Assembly: GCA_014728225.1 (NCBI GenBank)
Contig: WJLX01000093.1
Location: forward strand, 1 to 33,453
Origin: Candidatus Coatesbacteria bacterium
GTDB taxonomy: Bacteria > RBG-13-66-14
Length of the DNA: 33,453 bases
Direction: 5' to 3'
The notes under the pieces are model-generated. The model was not told where the DNA came from, did no database searches, and was given only the letters and a program-made list of their open reading frames with translations. Positions within the stretch are counted from its first letter, which is position 1. Each line of letters begins with the position of its first letter. This document shows, in pieces, positions 6,655 to 15,413 of the stretch. The position numbers were made by a program, and so were the translations under genes.

Positions 6655-7524
6655 ATGCGTGTCTTCGTATCGGTGGATCTGGAGGGGGTGGCCGGGCTGG
6701 TCAACTGGCCCCAGTTCAGCGGCCCGGACAGCCTGGAGCTGGAGTTCTCCCGCCGCCAGGCCACCCGCGAGGTGGCGGCGGTGGTCGACGGCCTGCGCCG
6801 GGGCTGCAACGCGGCCGGTGAGGAGCTGGAGGAGGTCGTCGTCGCCGATTCCCACGCTGAGAGCCTCTACCTGCTGCCCGAGGAGCTGCCCCGAGTGGTC
6901 TCCCTGATCCGGGGCTACCCCCGGCCGAGTTACATGATGGAGGGGCTGGAGGAGGGCCAGGCCCTGGCCTGCCTGATCGGCTACCACAGCCGGGTGGGCG
7001 AGGCGGCGGCGCCGATGGACCATTCCTACTCCGGGTCGGCGGTCTACCGGCTGTGGCTCGACGGGACCGAGATCGGCGAGCTGGAGATCAACGCGGCCTA
7101 CGCCGCCGCCCGGGGGGTGCCCGTCGGGCTGGTGTCGGGGGACGACAAGCTGGGCGGCCAGGTGACCGCCTCCCTGGGGCAAGCGGTGGAGTTCGTTGAG
7201 ACCAAACGCGGTCTGGGTCATTTTTCCGCCCGCGCCACGCATCCCGAACTGGTGCTGGAGCGTCTGGAAACGGCGGCGGCGGCGGTGGTGGGCAGACTGG
7301 CAAGCCTGCCGCTCTACGAGCCCGCCCCGCCCGACGGCCGGACCCATGAGCTGCGCGTCGAGTTGGTCCACACCCTGGCGGCGGACCTGGCCGCCTACTA
7401 CCCCTGCTTCGAGCGCCGTGACGGCCGGACCGTGGTCATCCGCGACAGCGACCTCGTCCGGCTCTACCGGGCCTACCTGGGTCTGCTGGTGACCTGCGGC
7501 GCGGCGACCAGGATGAGGTCCTGA
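6655..7524 (+). CDS. dppA: M55-family D-aminopeptidase (DppA-like)
   Basis: The 289-residue protein matches the DppA zinc peptidase family along its length. It begins MRVFVSVDLEG (metal ligands D and E of DxEG), continues with VVADSHAES (His of the DSH motif), GYHSR (His) and GELEINA (Glu), which together give the family's expected zinc ligands. DppA enzymes cleave peptides with N-terminal D-amino acids such as D-Ala-D-Ala, salvaging cell-wall fragments. ATG at 6655 fits the MRVF start and has GTGAGG 6 nt upstream; a GTG at 6643 is less likely. It is first in a tight three-gene run with the propeller protein and cytidine deaminase. Confidence 0.88.
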   Translation: MRVFVSVDLEGVAGLVNWPQFSGPDSLELEFSRRQATREVAAVVDGLRRGCNAAGEELEEVVVADSHAESLYLLPEELPRVVSLIRGYPRPSYMMEGLEEGQALACLIGYHSRVGEAAAPMDHSYSGSAVYRLWLDGTEIGELEINAAYAAARGVPVGLVSGDDKLGGQVTASLGQAVEFVETKRGLGHFSARATHPELVLERLETAAAAVVGRLASLPLYEPAPPDGRTHELRVELVHTLAADLAAYYPCFERRDGRTVVIRDSDLVRLYRAYLGLLVTCGAATRMRS

Positions 7525-7525
7525 G

Positions 7526-8713
7526 ATGAGCACACGCTGGCGCGCCGTGATTCTTCCCCTGCTGCTGGCGGCGGCCATCGCCGCGGTGATCGTGGCGGGA
7601 ATCCACTGGGGCGGCACGGCCACAGCGCCGACGACGCCGGACGCCCTCCACCGTCCCGAGCCGACGCTCGAAGAGATGGCGGCCTGGCGCTGCGCCGGTC
7701 GCGACGCCGGCCACCGCGGTTGGTGGGCGGGTGAGCTGGAGTCGCTGCCGGAGGAGCGCTGGCGCTATGAGCTGGGCCGGCGCAGCCTGGCGGCGCCGAT
7801 CGTCGCCGACGGCGTCGTCTACTTCGGCGGAGAGGAGGGCACCGTCGTCGCCCTGAACCTCGCCGACGGCGCGGAGTTCTGGCGCGTCGAGCTCGGCGGC
7901 CCAGTGCGCGGCGCTCCGGCCTGGGACGGCGAGCGCCTCTACCTGGCCCTGGGTCGGGGCACCCTGGCCGCCCTGGACCCCCAAACCGGCGCGGAGCTCT
8001 GGCGCGCCGAGCTGAGCGGTCCCGTCGACACCGGTCCCACGCCCTACGGCAACCTGCTGTACCTCGGCGACGAGGCCGGCGTGCTCCACGCCGTCGACCG
8101 GCTGACCGGCGAAACTCTCTGGATCCACGCCGGCCAAGCGCCGATCCTCTCCCATCCCGCCGTCGACGCCGCGACAGTCTACTACGCCGACCAGGCCGGG
8201 GTGGTCCACGCCCTGGACCGTCTGAGCGGCGTCGAGCGCTGGCGGGTGCGCCTGGAGAGCCGGGTCTACGGCGGTGTCGTTCTCGACGAAGAACGCCTGT
8301 TCGCCGTCTCCCGCACGGGCCAGGTCGCCGCCCTCAACGCCGTCGACGGGACTCTTTTAGCCCAGACCGACGTCGGCCATCCGCCGGTTGGCCCGCCCGT
8401 CGTCGGTGACGAGCACCTGCTGCTGGCCACGGACCGGGCCCGCCTCTATCGCCTGGACAGCAACGAGCTGGTCGGGCGCTGGGAGGTCAAGCTGGGCGAC
8501 TACCCGGGCGGCGGCCCCCTCGCCGTCGGCGGCGTCGTCGTCTGCCCGACATGGTTCGGCAGGCTGCGGGCCTACGGCCTGGGCGAGGGCGAGCTGCTGT
8601 GGGAGCTGGACTCGCCGGGCGCCTTCTGCGACGCTCCCCCGGCCTTCGATGAAACCACGGGCACCCTGGTCGTGCTCTATCAGGACGGGACCCTGATCGC
8701 CTATGGACGCTGA
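7526..8713 (+). CDS. Membrane-anchored PQQ-type beta-propeller protein
   Basis: The 395-residue product has an N-terminal signal anchor (VILPLLLAAAIAAVIVAGI) and then repeated propeller blades of the PQQ/BamB type, e.g. VVYFGGEEGTVVALNLADG followed by a xxWRVEL strand, and LYLGDEAGVLHAVDRLTGE. About seven blades can be counted. It should sit on the periplasmic face. Such propellers act as scaffolds (BamB in the BAM complex) or as dehydrogenases; nothing here supports an active PQQ enzyme, so a scaffold role is likelier. It begins 1 nt after the stop of dppA and overlaps cdd by 11 nt. Confidence 0.82.
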   Translation: MSTRWRAVILPLLLAAAIAAVIVAGIHWGGTATAPTTPDALHRPEPTLEEMAAWRCAGRDAGHRGWWAGELESLPEERWRYELGRRSLAAPIVADGVVYFGGEEGTVVALNLADGAEFWRVELGGPVRGAPAWDGERLYLALGRGTLAALDPQTGAELWRAELSGPVDTGPTPYGNLLYLGDEAGVLHAVDRLTGETLWIHAGQAPILSHPAVDAATVYYADQAGVVHALDRLSGVERWRVRLESRVYGGVVLDEERLFAVSRTGQVAALNAVDGTLLAQTDVGHPPVGPPVVGDEHLLLATDRARLYRLDSNELVGRWEVKLGDYPGGGPLAVGGVVVCPTWFGRLRAYGLGEGELLWELDSPGAFCDAPPAFDETTGTLVVLYQDGTLIAYGR

Positions 8714-9104
8714 GCGGATAGAGCAGTTACTGACCGCCGCCCTGGAGGCCCGCCGCCGGGCCTACTGCCCCTACTCGGGCTTCGCCGTCGGCGCCTGCGT
8801 CGAGGCCGCCGACGGTCAACGCTTCAGCGGCGTCAACGTCGAGAACGCCGCCCTGGGGGAGACCATCTGCGCCGAGCGCGCCGCGGCCGCCGCCGCCGTG
8901 ACCGCCGGGGCCCGACGGCTGAAGGCCTGCGCCGTGGTCGGCGGCCCCGTCGACGGAAAACCCCGCGCCGTCCAACCCTGCGGCTCCTGCCGCCAGGTGC
9001 TCCACGAGCTCGGCGGCTCCGGGCTCCTCGTCATCACCCTCGGCCCGCGGATTGCCCGACTGGGCGAGCTGCTACCGCAACCCTTCGGCGAACCGCACCC
9101 GTAG
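8703..9104 (+). CDS. cdd: Cytidine deaminase
   Basis: The 133-residue enzyme is the usual length of the homotetrameric form. It has YCPYSGFAVGA near the N-terminus, NVENAALGETICAERA with zinc ligand C56 and catalytic proton shuttle E58, and PCGSCRQVL with zinc ligands C93 and C96. It deaminates cytidine and deoxycytidine to uridine in pyrimidine salvage. It overlaps the preceding gene by 11 nt, indicating coupled translation. Confidence 0.95.
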   Translation: MDAERIEQLLTAALEARRRAYCPYSGFAVGACVEAADGQRFSGVNVENAALGETICAERAAAAAAVTAGARRLKACAVVGGPVDGKPRAVQPCGSCRQVLHELGGSGLLVITLGPRIARLGELLPQPFGEPHP

Positions 9105-9763
9105 CATTACCCGACCCCACGTTAGTTAACAGCGCAACCCACCCTGCCGGAGCGAGTCCAACACGACCGCTCCGTTGCCACGACCGGCGGGACGGCAAGG
9201 GCTGAACCTGACCACCTGTCCGGCCTCCAACCAGCGCACTTTACCCTGCGGCCGATCACCAGCCGGACCGCTGTATACCGTCCAGCGCCGCTGAAAACCG
9301 TACTAAATCACTGAACACCGTCATCACACATTCGCCGCTTACCGACTCCAACCGAGGAAGAAACCGCCGGGCAGAAACCCGCTTCCGTCTGGCGACCCCC
9401 CACCCGTTGAGATCACCACCAACGGAACCCGCTCCACTGCTCCGGTCGGCCGTTGATTTGCGACGGGCTCTTATCGCCCCCTCCCGAACGGCCTTTACAA
9501 AATATGACATTGAGCGGCCTTCAGCTTCTGCCGCAAGTACGGTTCCCGACCCGTCAACCGCCACCTGGCTGTTGTTGCTTACTCTTTCGTTGGCGTTAAG
9601 CCGCTTGACAGCCCGCCGCCGCCGACAACCCCCAACCCCCCAAAACCCTCGACAGCGGAAAAACTTGCAACCATCCATCTTTACCTACATACTAACTACA
9701 CCAATCAACCACCCCGACAGCGACATCACCCGGCGGGAACCCGCCGAGCACCCGAGACGTATC
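9105..9763 (+). other. Gene-free, C-rich and G-poor leader region
   Basis: No convincing ORF. The stretch at about 9600-9740 is unusually C/A-rich on the plus strand with few G, unlike coding DNA here. A CGGCGGG/CCCGCCG hairpin lies at 9731-9746, just before the sigma factor gene. Confidence 0.5.
9665..9693 (+). promoter_or_regulatory. Possible promoter of the ECF sigma gene
   Basis: TTGCAA (9665-9670), 17-nt spacer, CATACT (9688-9693), about 70 nt before the ATG at 9764. Confidence 0.4.
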
Positions 9764-10426
9764 ATGGACAAGAGCGACACCCAGCCCAAACTCGAAGCCG
9801 AGAACCCGCTGGGGGACGACAAGCACCGGAAGACCAAGGGGGACGCTTTGCAGCGGACCGTCACACTTTCGCAGAGCGAGCGCGAGGCCTACGAGAAGTT
9901 CGTCGACGAGCACAGCAAAGAGGTCTTCAGCATCGCCATGGTGCTCACCGGCGACTACCACAAGGCCAGCGAGCTGGCCCAGGAAGCCTTCCTCAAGCTC
10001 TACCGCTCGCTGAGACACTTCGATCCCGGCCGCTCGCTGCGCAACTGGCTGTTCACCGTGCTGAAGAACCTCTACATCGATTCCTGGCGCCGTGAAAACC
10101 GGATGAAAACCACCTCGATCGACGAACCCATCCACCTCGGCGGCGGCTCCAGCGTGCCCTTCCAACTCGAAAGCGAGACCGCCGATCCCGAACAACGCAC
10201 CGGCTCCCGCGAAGTGGCCCGCATCGTCCGCTCCGCCATCAGCAAGCTGCCCAGCAAGTACGCCATGGCCGTCGCCCTCTGTGACCTCGAAGGCCTGACC
10301 TACGAGGAGATCAGCGAGGTGATGGACTGCTCGATCGGCACAGTCCGCTCACGCATCCACCGCGGCCGCAAACTGCTCAAGCAACGCCTGGAACACCTGG
10401 CGCCCCAACTCCTGGGTACCACCTAA
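9764..10426 (+). CDS. ECF-subfamily RNA polymerase sigma factor (RpoE-like)
   Basis: The 220-residue protein has sigma region 2 at about residues 50-112 (VFSIAMVLTGDYHKASELAQ, then FLKLYRSL, WLFTVLKNLYIDSWRR) and sigma region 4 at about 150-210 with the helix-turn-helix LTYEEISEVMDCSIGTVRSR followed by IHRGRKLLKQRL. The first 40 residues are a charged extension. ATG 9764 is chosen because upstream codons in the open frame do not look coding; no clear Shine-Dalgarno is visible. The zinc-finger anti-sigma gene and an RseB-like gene downstream suggest it controls an envelope-stress response. Confidence 0.9.
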   Translation: MDKSDTQPKLEAENPLGDDKHRKTKGDALQRTVTLSQSEREAYEKFVDEHSKEVFSIAMVLTGDYHKASELAQEAFLKLYRSLRHFDPGRSLRNWLFTVLKNLYIDSWRRENRMKTTSIDEPIHLGGGSSVPFQLESETADPEQRTGSREVARIVRSAISKLPSKYAMAVALCDLEGLTYEEISEVMDCSIGTVRSRIHRGRKLLKQRLEHLAPQLLGTT

Positions 10427-10927
10427 ACCACTGTGAGACCTAAACCGGGGCCTGGATTAGGGGCCTGGATAAACCGGCTGGGTTATAGACCGGGTTTACA
10501 AGGGGCTGACGCTCAGGAAAACCGACTCCCACGGGGCCTGGACTCACAGCGACTGAACGGACACGTCACCGGGCCGGCGCCGTAATACCAACCAAGCTTG
10601 ACCTGACCCCCGCTAGGATGCCCCCGGATCGACGCCGCGCCGGACCAAAGCTACCGAACGACCCCCAACGGCCGGACGTGTTGCCACCCGCTGAAAACCA
10701 CTCAAAAGCGATCCCTCTTCAAGCAGCGCCTTGATGAAACAGCGATCTGAACGAGCCGCAGACCCCGACCGCTTGCCCGGTACTCCGGCTATCTTGCCCG
10801 CCGAAAAAGTGGAAACTACCGCCCCCGCCCCGGCGTAAACCAACCCGAAGAACCCCGGCGAACAGCCGCCTTGACAACCACTCCTTGACAACCACCCCAA
10901 GACCCGCTTCCGGTAACAGGAGTTGCC
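10427..10927 (+). other. 500-nt gap between sigma and anti-sigma genes
   Basis: No gene seen. It contains three copies of GGGGCCTGGA (near 10446, 10460 and 10538) and an AAACCGG/CCGGGTTT hairpin at about 10469-10496. Like the region before the sigma gene, it is C-rich on the plus strand. Confidence 0.5.
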
Positions 10928-11677
10928 TTGAACTGCTGGCGAGTCAAGAACCTGCTCTCGGCCTTTCTGGATAACGAACTCGACGGCTCGACCACCAAAG
11001 CCATCCGCGAGCACCTGGCCGATTGCCCCGCCTGCGCTCAAGAGGCCGAGCACCTGAGCTTCCTCAAGAGCGCCCTGGCCGACCTGCAACATCAGCCCCC
11101 GCCCGATCTGGCCCGACGGGTGATGAACCGGGCCTTCAACCCCGTTTCCGAGCGCGTTCAAACCTTCGGCCTGCGCCGCAGTTGGGCCTACGCCCTGGCG
11201 GCGGTGGCCTTCGCCGTCGTCGTCGTCGGCGCCCTGGTCTGGGGCTTCGCTCCCTCGGGCGCGGGCGACTCCGCCCAGCTCGACGAAATACCCCTCCTCG
11301 GCGCCCTCGGCGGTGAAAGCTCCAGCGCGCTTGCCCTGGACGAGAAGAAAACCGTCAAGACGCCCCTCGAGCACCTCGAGGCCGAGCTGACCCCCCAGCC
11401 CAACGAGTACCTGGCCAACCACCTGGCCAACTCCGAGCCCTCCACCCCGACCAGCCAGGACCTCTCCCGCCACGTCATCGCCGACGAGGCCCTCAACCGC
11501 GAGGCCACCCAGGTCGTCTCCAGCGAGGCCGGGGTGACCTTCTCGATGGTTTCCGCCTCGGCCGCGGGTCGCCCGGGTTCCGAGACCGCCACCCTGCCCG
11601 CCCTGCCCACGGAGTCCGAGAGCGCCGAAACCGCCGGCGCCTTGCCCGAAGCCGCGGCCGACGAATCCGGCAACTAG
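10928..11677 (+). CDS. Zinc-finger transmembrane anti-sigma factor (RseA-like role)
   Basis: The 249-residue protein starts NCWRVKNLLSAFLDNELDG and carries the ZAS zinc motif HLADCPAC (H29, C33, C36) with C3 as the likely fourth ligand. A transmembrane helix at about 83-105 (YALAAVAFAVVVVGALVWGF) separates this cytoplasmic sigma-binding domain from a Ser/Glu/Thr-rich periplasmic part of about 140 residues. It should hold the upstream ECF sigma factor at the membrane until released, probably by regulated proteolysis. TTG at 10928 is the start: AGGAG lies 6 nt upstream. A terminator follows at 11701. Confidence 0.88.
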   Translation: MNCWRVKNLLSAFLDNELDGSTTKAIREHLADCPACAQEAEHLSFLKSALADLQHQPPPDLARRVMNRAFNPVSERVQTFGLRRSWAYALAAVAFAVVVVGALVWGFAPSGAGDSAQLDEIPLLGALGGESSSALALDEKKTVKTPLEHLEAELTPQPNEYLANHLANSEPSTPTSQDLSRHVIADEALNREATQVVSSEAGVTFSMVSASAAGRPGSETATLPALPTESESAETAGALPEAAADESGN

Positions 11678-11700
11678 AGTCAGCATCGTTCCAGTCAGAC

Positions 11701-11728
11701 AACAACGCCCTCCGGGGCGTTGTTGTTT
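11701..11728 (+). terminator. Intrinsic terminator after the anti-sigma gene
   Basis: Perfect 10-bp stem AACAACGCCC/GGGCGTTGTT with TCCG tetraloop, then GTTTAT. Confidence 0.82.
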
Positions 11729-11729
11729 A

Positions 11730-12085
11730 TGGCGCCGCCTCCGCAGGCGAACCGAGTGAAACCCGGCAAGACAGAAGCAGTCCCGGATTACCCGAGACCG
11801 TGCCGACGGCGACGCATCGTGTCGCTGATTACATGACAGCCCGCGAAGGCGTTCGGCCTGGAACGAGCTGTTTTTCCGCTACACGTTTGTCCGCTATCCG
11901 GACCCCGACACACAAGGGGGCCCCTCGAAGCTGTTAAACGGCACCATACCGCCGGGCCGGCGCTCGGTAACCGGACCCTTGGCCGCCGTGGTCGCCTTGA
12001 GGTACACTGCAAGCACCATCGGTCGGTGAAACTACCCCCGCTTCCCCTGCGTAAAGCTAATACGCCCACCCGTCCCCAAAAACCG
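11730..12085 (+). other. Intergenic region before the RseB-like gene
   Basis: No gene seen. TACACT at about 12003-12008 could be a -10, without a clear -35. An in-frame GTG at 12026 would extend the next gene by 20 residues. Confidence 0.4.
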
Positions 12086-13084
12086 ATGCCCCGACGCTGG
12101 TCAACTCTGCTGCTGTTGCTGCTCGCCGCCCCGGCCCTGCGGGCCGACGAGGCCATGGACGTCCTGCTCAAAGCCCTCTTCGGCAACCCCAACGCCGATT
12201 TCGTCGGTGTCAAGCAGATCGTTCTCTATAGCGGCTCCGTCGCCGAGGCCCTCGAGATGGAGGTCAGTTGCCAGGCCGAGGGCGCCACGCGCACCGACTA
12301 TCTCTCGCCGCCGACGATGCGCTCCCGGGTGGTCATCGACGACGGCGATTACCTCTACTCCTTCGACCCCCACCTCGAGATCACCGTACGCTCCCTCTCA
12401 CCGGCCCGGGTGGAGCGTAAGCTCTCCGACGCCCAGCGTCGCGAGCTGATCGGCGACAACTACGTTCTCTCGCTCAATAACGGCGACACCATCGCCGGGC
12501 GACCCACCTACAGAATCGAGGTCGTCAGCCGCGAGGGCTTCACCCCCAACCGCTCGCTCTGGGTCGACCGGGACAAGTTCATCGTGTTGCAATCCAAGGA
12601 GGAGTGCGGCGACTCCGCCGCCAACTCCAGCTTCACCTGGATCCGGTACCCCGACGAACTCGACGACGAGCTGTTCGCCGAGGAGCAGTTCTCCGGCGAG
12701 ATCATCGAGGAGCAACCCCTCTCGGCCAAAGCCTCGACCGAGGAGCTACAGCGCCGCGTGGGCATCGAGCCCGTCGTCCCCCCGGAGCTGCCCGGCGGCT
12801 TCATCCTCGTCGAGCAGATGCTCACCCGCCGCGACGGCGCCACCTACGCCGTCCACCTCTCCTACACCGACGGCCTCGAGGGCCTGTCCGTCTTCGAAGA
12901 GAAGGCCGGCAACCGCAACCTCGTCGGCCAGTCCATCACCCTCGGCGGCACCGATCTGCACCTCAACCGCAGCGCCAACTACTCCGTCCTGCAGTGGAGC
13001 CACGGCGGCGTCACCTTCACCCTGGTCGGGCAGTTGACCCGCTACGGTCTGCTGCAGATCGCCGGCGCGCTGATCAACTACTGA
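12086..13084 (+). CDS. RseB/MucB-like periplasmic sigma-factor regulator
   Basis: The 332-residue product begins with a signal peptide (MPRRWSTLLLLLLAAPALRA, cleavage before DE). The N-terminal half (about 25-200) is LolA-like beta sheet with VVIDDGDYLYSFDP and the return strand RSLWVDRDKFIVLQSK. The C-terminal part (about 225-330) matches the MucB/RseB C-domain: LPGGFILVEQML, YTDGLEGLSVFEE, ending THGG-like VTFTLVGQLTRYGLLQIAG. RseB proteins bind the anti-sigma factor in the periplasm and sense lipid/LPS off-pathway intermediates, protecting the anti-sigma factor from proteolysis. Its position downstream of sigma and anti-sigma genes fits. ATG 12086 gives a clean signal peptide; GTG 12026 is the alternative. 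Confidence 0.8.
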   Translation: MPRRWSTLLLLLLAAPALRADEAMDVLLKALFGNPNADFVGVKQIVLYSGSVAEALEMEVSCQAEGATRTDYLSPPTMRSRVVIDDGDYLYSFDPHLEITVRSLSPARVERKLSDAQRRELIGDNYVLSLNNGDTIAGRPTYRIEVVSREGFTPNRSLWVDRDKFIVLQSKEECGDSAANSSFTWIRYPDELDDELFAEEQFSGEIIEEQPLSAKASTEELQRRVGIEPVVPPELPGGFILVEQMLTRRDGATYAVHLSYTDGLEGLSVFEEKAGNRNLVGQSITLGGTDLHLNRSANYSVLQWSHGGVTFTLVGQLTRYGLLQIAGALINY

Positions 13085-13113
13085 GCCGTTGTCGGCAAGC
13101 TCCGGGCATCTGT

Positions 13114-13135
13114 CGGCGGGGTCCTGTCCCCGCCG
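13114..13135 (+). terminator. Hairpin after the RseB-like gene
   Basis: Perfect 8-bp stem CGGCGGGG/CCCCGCCG with loop TCCTGT, 30 nt past the stop. No T-run follows, so termination is not certain. A similar hairpin sits at 15574. Confidence 0.4.
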
Positions 13136-14080
13136 TAACTGGATGGGTGGCGGAACAGCAGCTCGGACCAAGCCGGATTGATAGGGTTGGTGGATTGAGA
13201 GGGACCAGTTGACGTCGACGGGGCTATCTCGCAGGGTTCCCTGACATATCGAGAACATAATCAGAGAAAGTCAATTACAAGCGAGTAAGTCATTCTAAGT
13301 ATGTTAGGCATCCCACACGCCAGCGGAGCAGTCCGCCACAAGTGGATAGCGTTGTTCCCAAGCGCTCAGAAGGCGGCTCGAGGACTTCACCGGCAGCGGC
13401 TTTAGCGACTGTTTTCAAGGGCTCATCACACGAGCCGAACATCAGCTATTGCAGTTGGGTTCTTCCCGTGGCGTGAACGGGTCTGTCATCCCGCCACCGA
13501 CGCGGCGGGCAATGTGGCGGGGAAGAGCAGCTCGGGGTACCGGCACGCCAACCGTCCTAGCTGCGACAACCGTCACCACTACTGCTGCGCCGACGGGCGG
13601 CATCAGTGCGAGCCTCGCGGCAAGCCGTTCTAGCAGCGTCGCCGGGGCGCCGCAACGCGCCACCTAAAAACCACCTGGAGGATTCAAGCGTAGCTTCAGA
13701 CGTGGCATTAAGGAGTTGGAGTTCAGCTTCAACAAAAGAAACGATCCCGGCCTGCCAGACTACCTAAGAAGCATCCTGATCGGTCCGTGATCGGGTGTGA
13801 TCCCTAAGTGATTACCCCGAGCCGCTGGATCATTCTTGCAAAACTACCTGGCAGGCCCCTGGTAGGGCATGGCGCACAACCGGACGGCTGAAGGTGACGA
13901 ACCCGCCGTACAAGCTATTCCCGGCGCGGCGGTCGGGCATCCGCTCTACCGCCGCTTGAACCCCTGCTCGTCTGCGACAGGGTCGAGCCGCCCAGCCCAG
14001 CGTTTTTCTGGTAGTTGGGGAACCCGACAAGCCGCGCAGGGAGGACCTGCTGGTCTTCCCGTCTTTACTATTCCGGCAGC
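13136..14080. other. Gene-poor stretch with a transposase remnant
   Basis: About 950 bp without an intact gene. Composition drops in GC around 13250-13320. The only recognisable coding remnant is the IS1595-type transposase tail at 13668-13790; the open frames overlapping 13442-13667 on both strands look like chance. Confidence 0.55.
13668..13790 (+). pseudogene. C-terminal remnant of an IS1595/ISXO2-type transposase
   Basis: The frame reads GFKRSFRRGIKELEFSFNKR and continues ND...YLRSIL to a TGA at 13788, with a TAA just before (13665-13667). The LEFSFN(K/H)R core aligns with the transposase tail at the right end of the window (12 identities in 19 residues) and with the ECEFRFNHR region near the end of IS1595-family DDE transposases. 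No start, catalytic core or terminal repeats are visible. Confidence 0.55.
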
Positions 14081-14108
14081 AAAAGGGCCGACCAGGCGGG
14101 TCGGCCCT
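14081..14108 (-). terminator. Intrinsic terminator of the bamA-lpxA operon
   Basis: On the minus strand a perfect 10-bp stem AGGGCCGACC/GGTCGGCCCT with a 5-nt loop is followed by TTTT, about 27 nt past the lpxA stop. Confidence 0.88.
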
Positions 14109-14135
14109 CCAGTTTATCCAGTCTGTCCGTCGGGC

Positions 14136-14927
14136 TCAGTTTTTGGCCGTGTCGTAGAGCAGGCCGCGATCCGACTTCTCGATAAAATCCAGAATGTGCT
14201 CGATCTCCGGCGTGGGCTCGAGCTCCTCGCGGATGCGCTTGACGGCGTTGGAGGTCGACAGGCCGCTGCGGAAGATGAAGCGGTAGGCCCGCTTGACCAG
14301 CTTGATGGCCTCGGGATCGAACCCCCGCCGCTGCATGCCGATAACGTTGACCGCCCCGACGCGCACGCTGGGGTAGCTGAAGACGACGACGAAGGGCAGC
14401 ACGTCCTTGGTGATCATCGAACCGCCGCCGATGTAGCAGTGGCCGCCGATGGTGGTGAACTGATGCACGCCGACCAGACCGCCGATGGTCGCGTGGTCCT
14501 CGACGGTGACGTGACCGGCCAGGGTAGCCGCGTTGGCCATGATCACGTGGTCGCCGACGACGCAATCGTGGGCCACGTGGCAGTAGGCCATCAGCAGGTT
14601 CTGGTCGCCGACGACGGTCTGGTTGCTGGCCGCGGTGCCGCGGTGGATGGTGACGGATTCACGGATAATGTTGTTATCACCGATGATCGTCTGGGCCGGC
14701 TCACCGGAGAATTTCAGGTCCTGGGGCACCACGCCGATGACGGCGAAGGGAAAGATGGTGTTGCCCTCGCCGATAATCGTTCGGCCCTCGACGACGACGT
14801 GGCTCTTGAGCCTGGTGCCCGAGCCGATACGCACCGGGCCGTCGATGACACAGAAGGGACCGACGTGGACGTCGTCGGCCAGTTCGGCCCGGCTGTCTAC
14901 GATTGCGCTGGGATGGATTTCCGCCAA
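14136..14927 (-). CDS. lpxA: UDP-N-acetylglucosamine acyltransferase LpxA
   Basis: The 263-residue protein (E. coli LpxA has 262) is a left-handed parallel beta helix built of hexapeptide repeats (e.g. IIGEGNTIFPFAVIG). The catalytic His lies in YCHVAHDC (H120, equivalent to E. coli H125), followed by the typical GGLVGVHQFTTIGGHCYIGG stretch and a C-terminal helical domain. It transfers an R-3-hydroxyacyl chain to UDP-GlcNAc, the first step of lipid A synthesis. The TTG start lies 3 nt after the fabZ stop and the ribosome binding site AAGGGG is inside the fabZ end, so translation is coupled. It is the last gene of the operon; lpxB is not next to it. Confidence 0.96.
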   Translation of the reverse strand: MAEIHPSAIVDSRAELADDVHVGPFCVIDGPVRIGSGTRLKSHVVVEGRTIIGEGNTIFPFAVIGVVPQDLKFSGEPAQTIIGDNNIIRESVTIHRGTAASNQTVVGDQNLLMAYCHVAHDCVVGDHVIMANAATLAGHVTVEDHATIGGLVGVHQFTTIGGHCYIGGGSMITKDVLPFVVVFSYPSVRVGAVNVIGMQRRGFDPEAIKLVKRAYRFIFRSGLSTSNAVKRIREELEPTPEIEHILDFIEKSDRGLLYDTAKN

Positions 14928-14930
14928 CGG

Positions 14931-15413
14931 TTACCCCTTTTTCTTGCGGTTCTTGATTTCCGGCGCCCCGGCGGGCACCTCGAAAAAACAGGTCAGCTTG
15001 GCCAACGTGGTCGGCTTGCCGTCGACACTGGCGACGGTCTTCATCCGGCACAGACCACGGTGGATGCTCAGGATCTCCGCCTCCAGGATCAGCTGGTCCC
15101 CCGGGACCACGGGCCGCTTGAACTTGGCCTCCTCGACGCCCCGGAAGAGGATGATCTGGCCGTCCTCGAGGTCGTAGGAGAAGTGAAGGAGGATGCCCCC
15201 GGCCTGAGCCAGGGCTTCGATCTGCAGGACGCCGGGCATCAGCGGCTCGTCGGGGAAGTGGCCGACGAAGTAGGGCTCGTTGTTGGTGACGTTCTTGAGC
15301 GCCTTGATCCGCTTGAGCGGCTCGACCTCGAGGATGCGATCCACCAACTGGAAAGGATAGCGGTGGGGCAGTTTGCGTTGAATGCCCTTGACGTCCATCA
15401 CGGGCTTGGTCAT
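14931..15413 (-). CDS. fabZ: 3-hydroxyacyl-ACP dehydratase FabZ
   Basis: The 160-residue hot-dog-fold protein has the catalytic His in PHRYPFQLVDR and the catalytic Glu in GHFPDEPLMPGVLQIEALAQ. It dehydrates 3-hydroxyacyl-ACP in fatty acid elongation and competes with LpxA/LpxD for the same substrates, which explains its place between lpx genes. ATG 15413 is preceded by GGGAGG at 9 nt. A basic Lys-rich tail (KNRKKKG) ends the protein. FabZ is a separate gene here, not fused to LpxC as in Bacteroidetes. Confidence 0.96.
   Translation of the reverse strand: MTKPVMDVKGIQRKLPHRYPFQLVDRILEVEPLKRIKALKNVTNNEPYFVGHFPDEPLMPGVLQIEALAQAGGILLHFSYDLEDGQIILFRGVEEAKFKRPVVPGDQLILEAEILSIHRGLCRMKTVASVDGKPTTLAKLTCFFEVPAGAPEIKNRKKKG

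Noticed and set aside
9735-9763. ECF-type autoregulated promoter (GGAAC with 16-nt spacing) before the sigma gene
   Set aside because: Transcription would begin at or inside the start codon region, and the GGAAC is part of a hairpin.
10613-11686. Minus-strand frame of 357 codons over the anti-sigma gene
   Set aside because: Antisense shadow; plus strand has a ZAS zinc motif, a membrane helix, a ribosome binding site and a terminator.
13442-13667. Opposed small frames upstream of the transposase scrap
   Set aside because: No ribosome binding site, random Ala/Thr/Arg composition on both strands.
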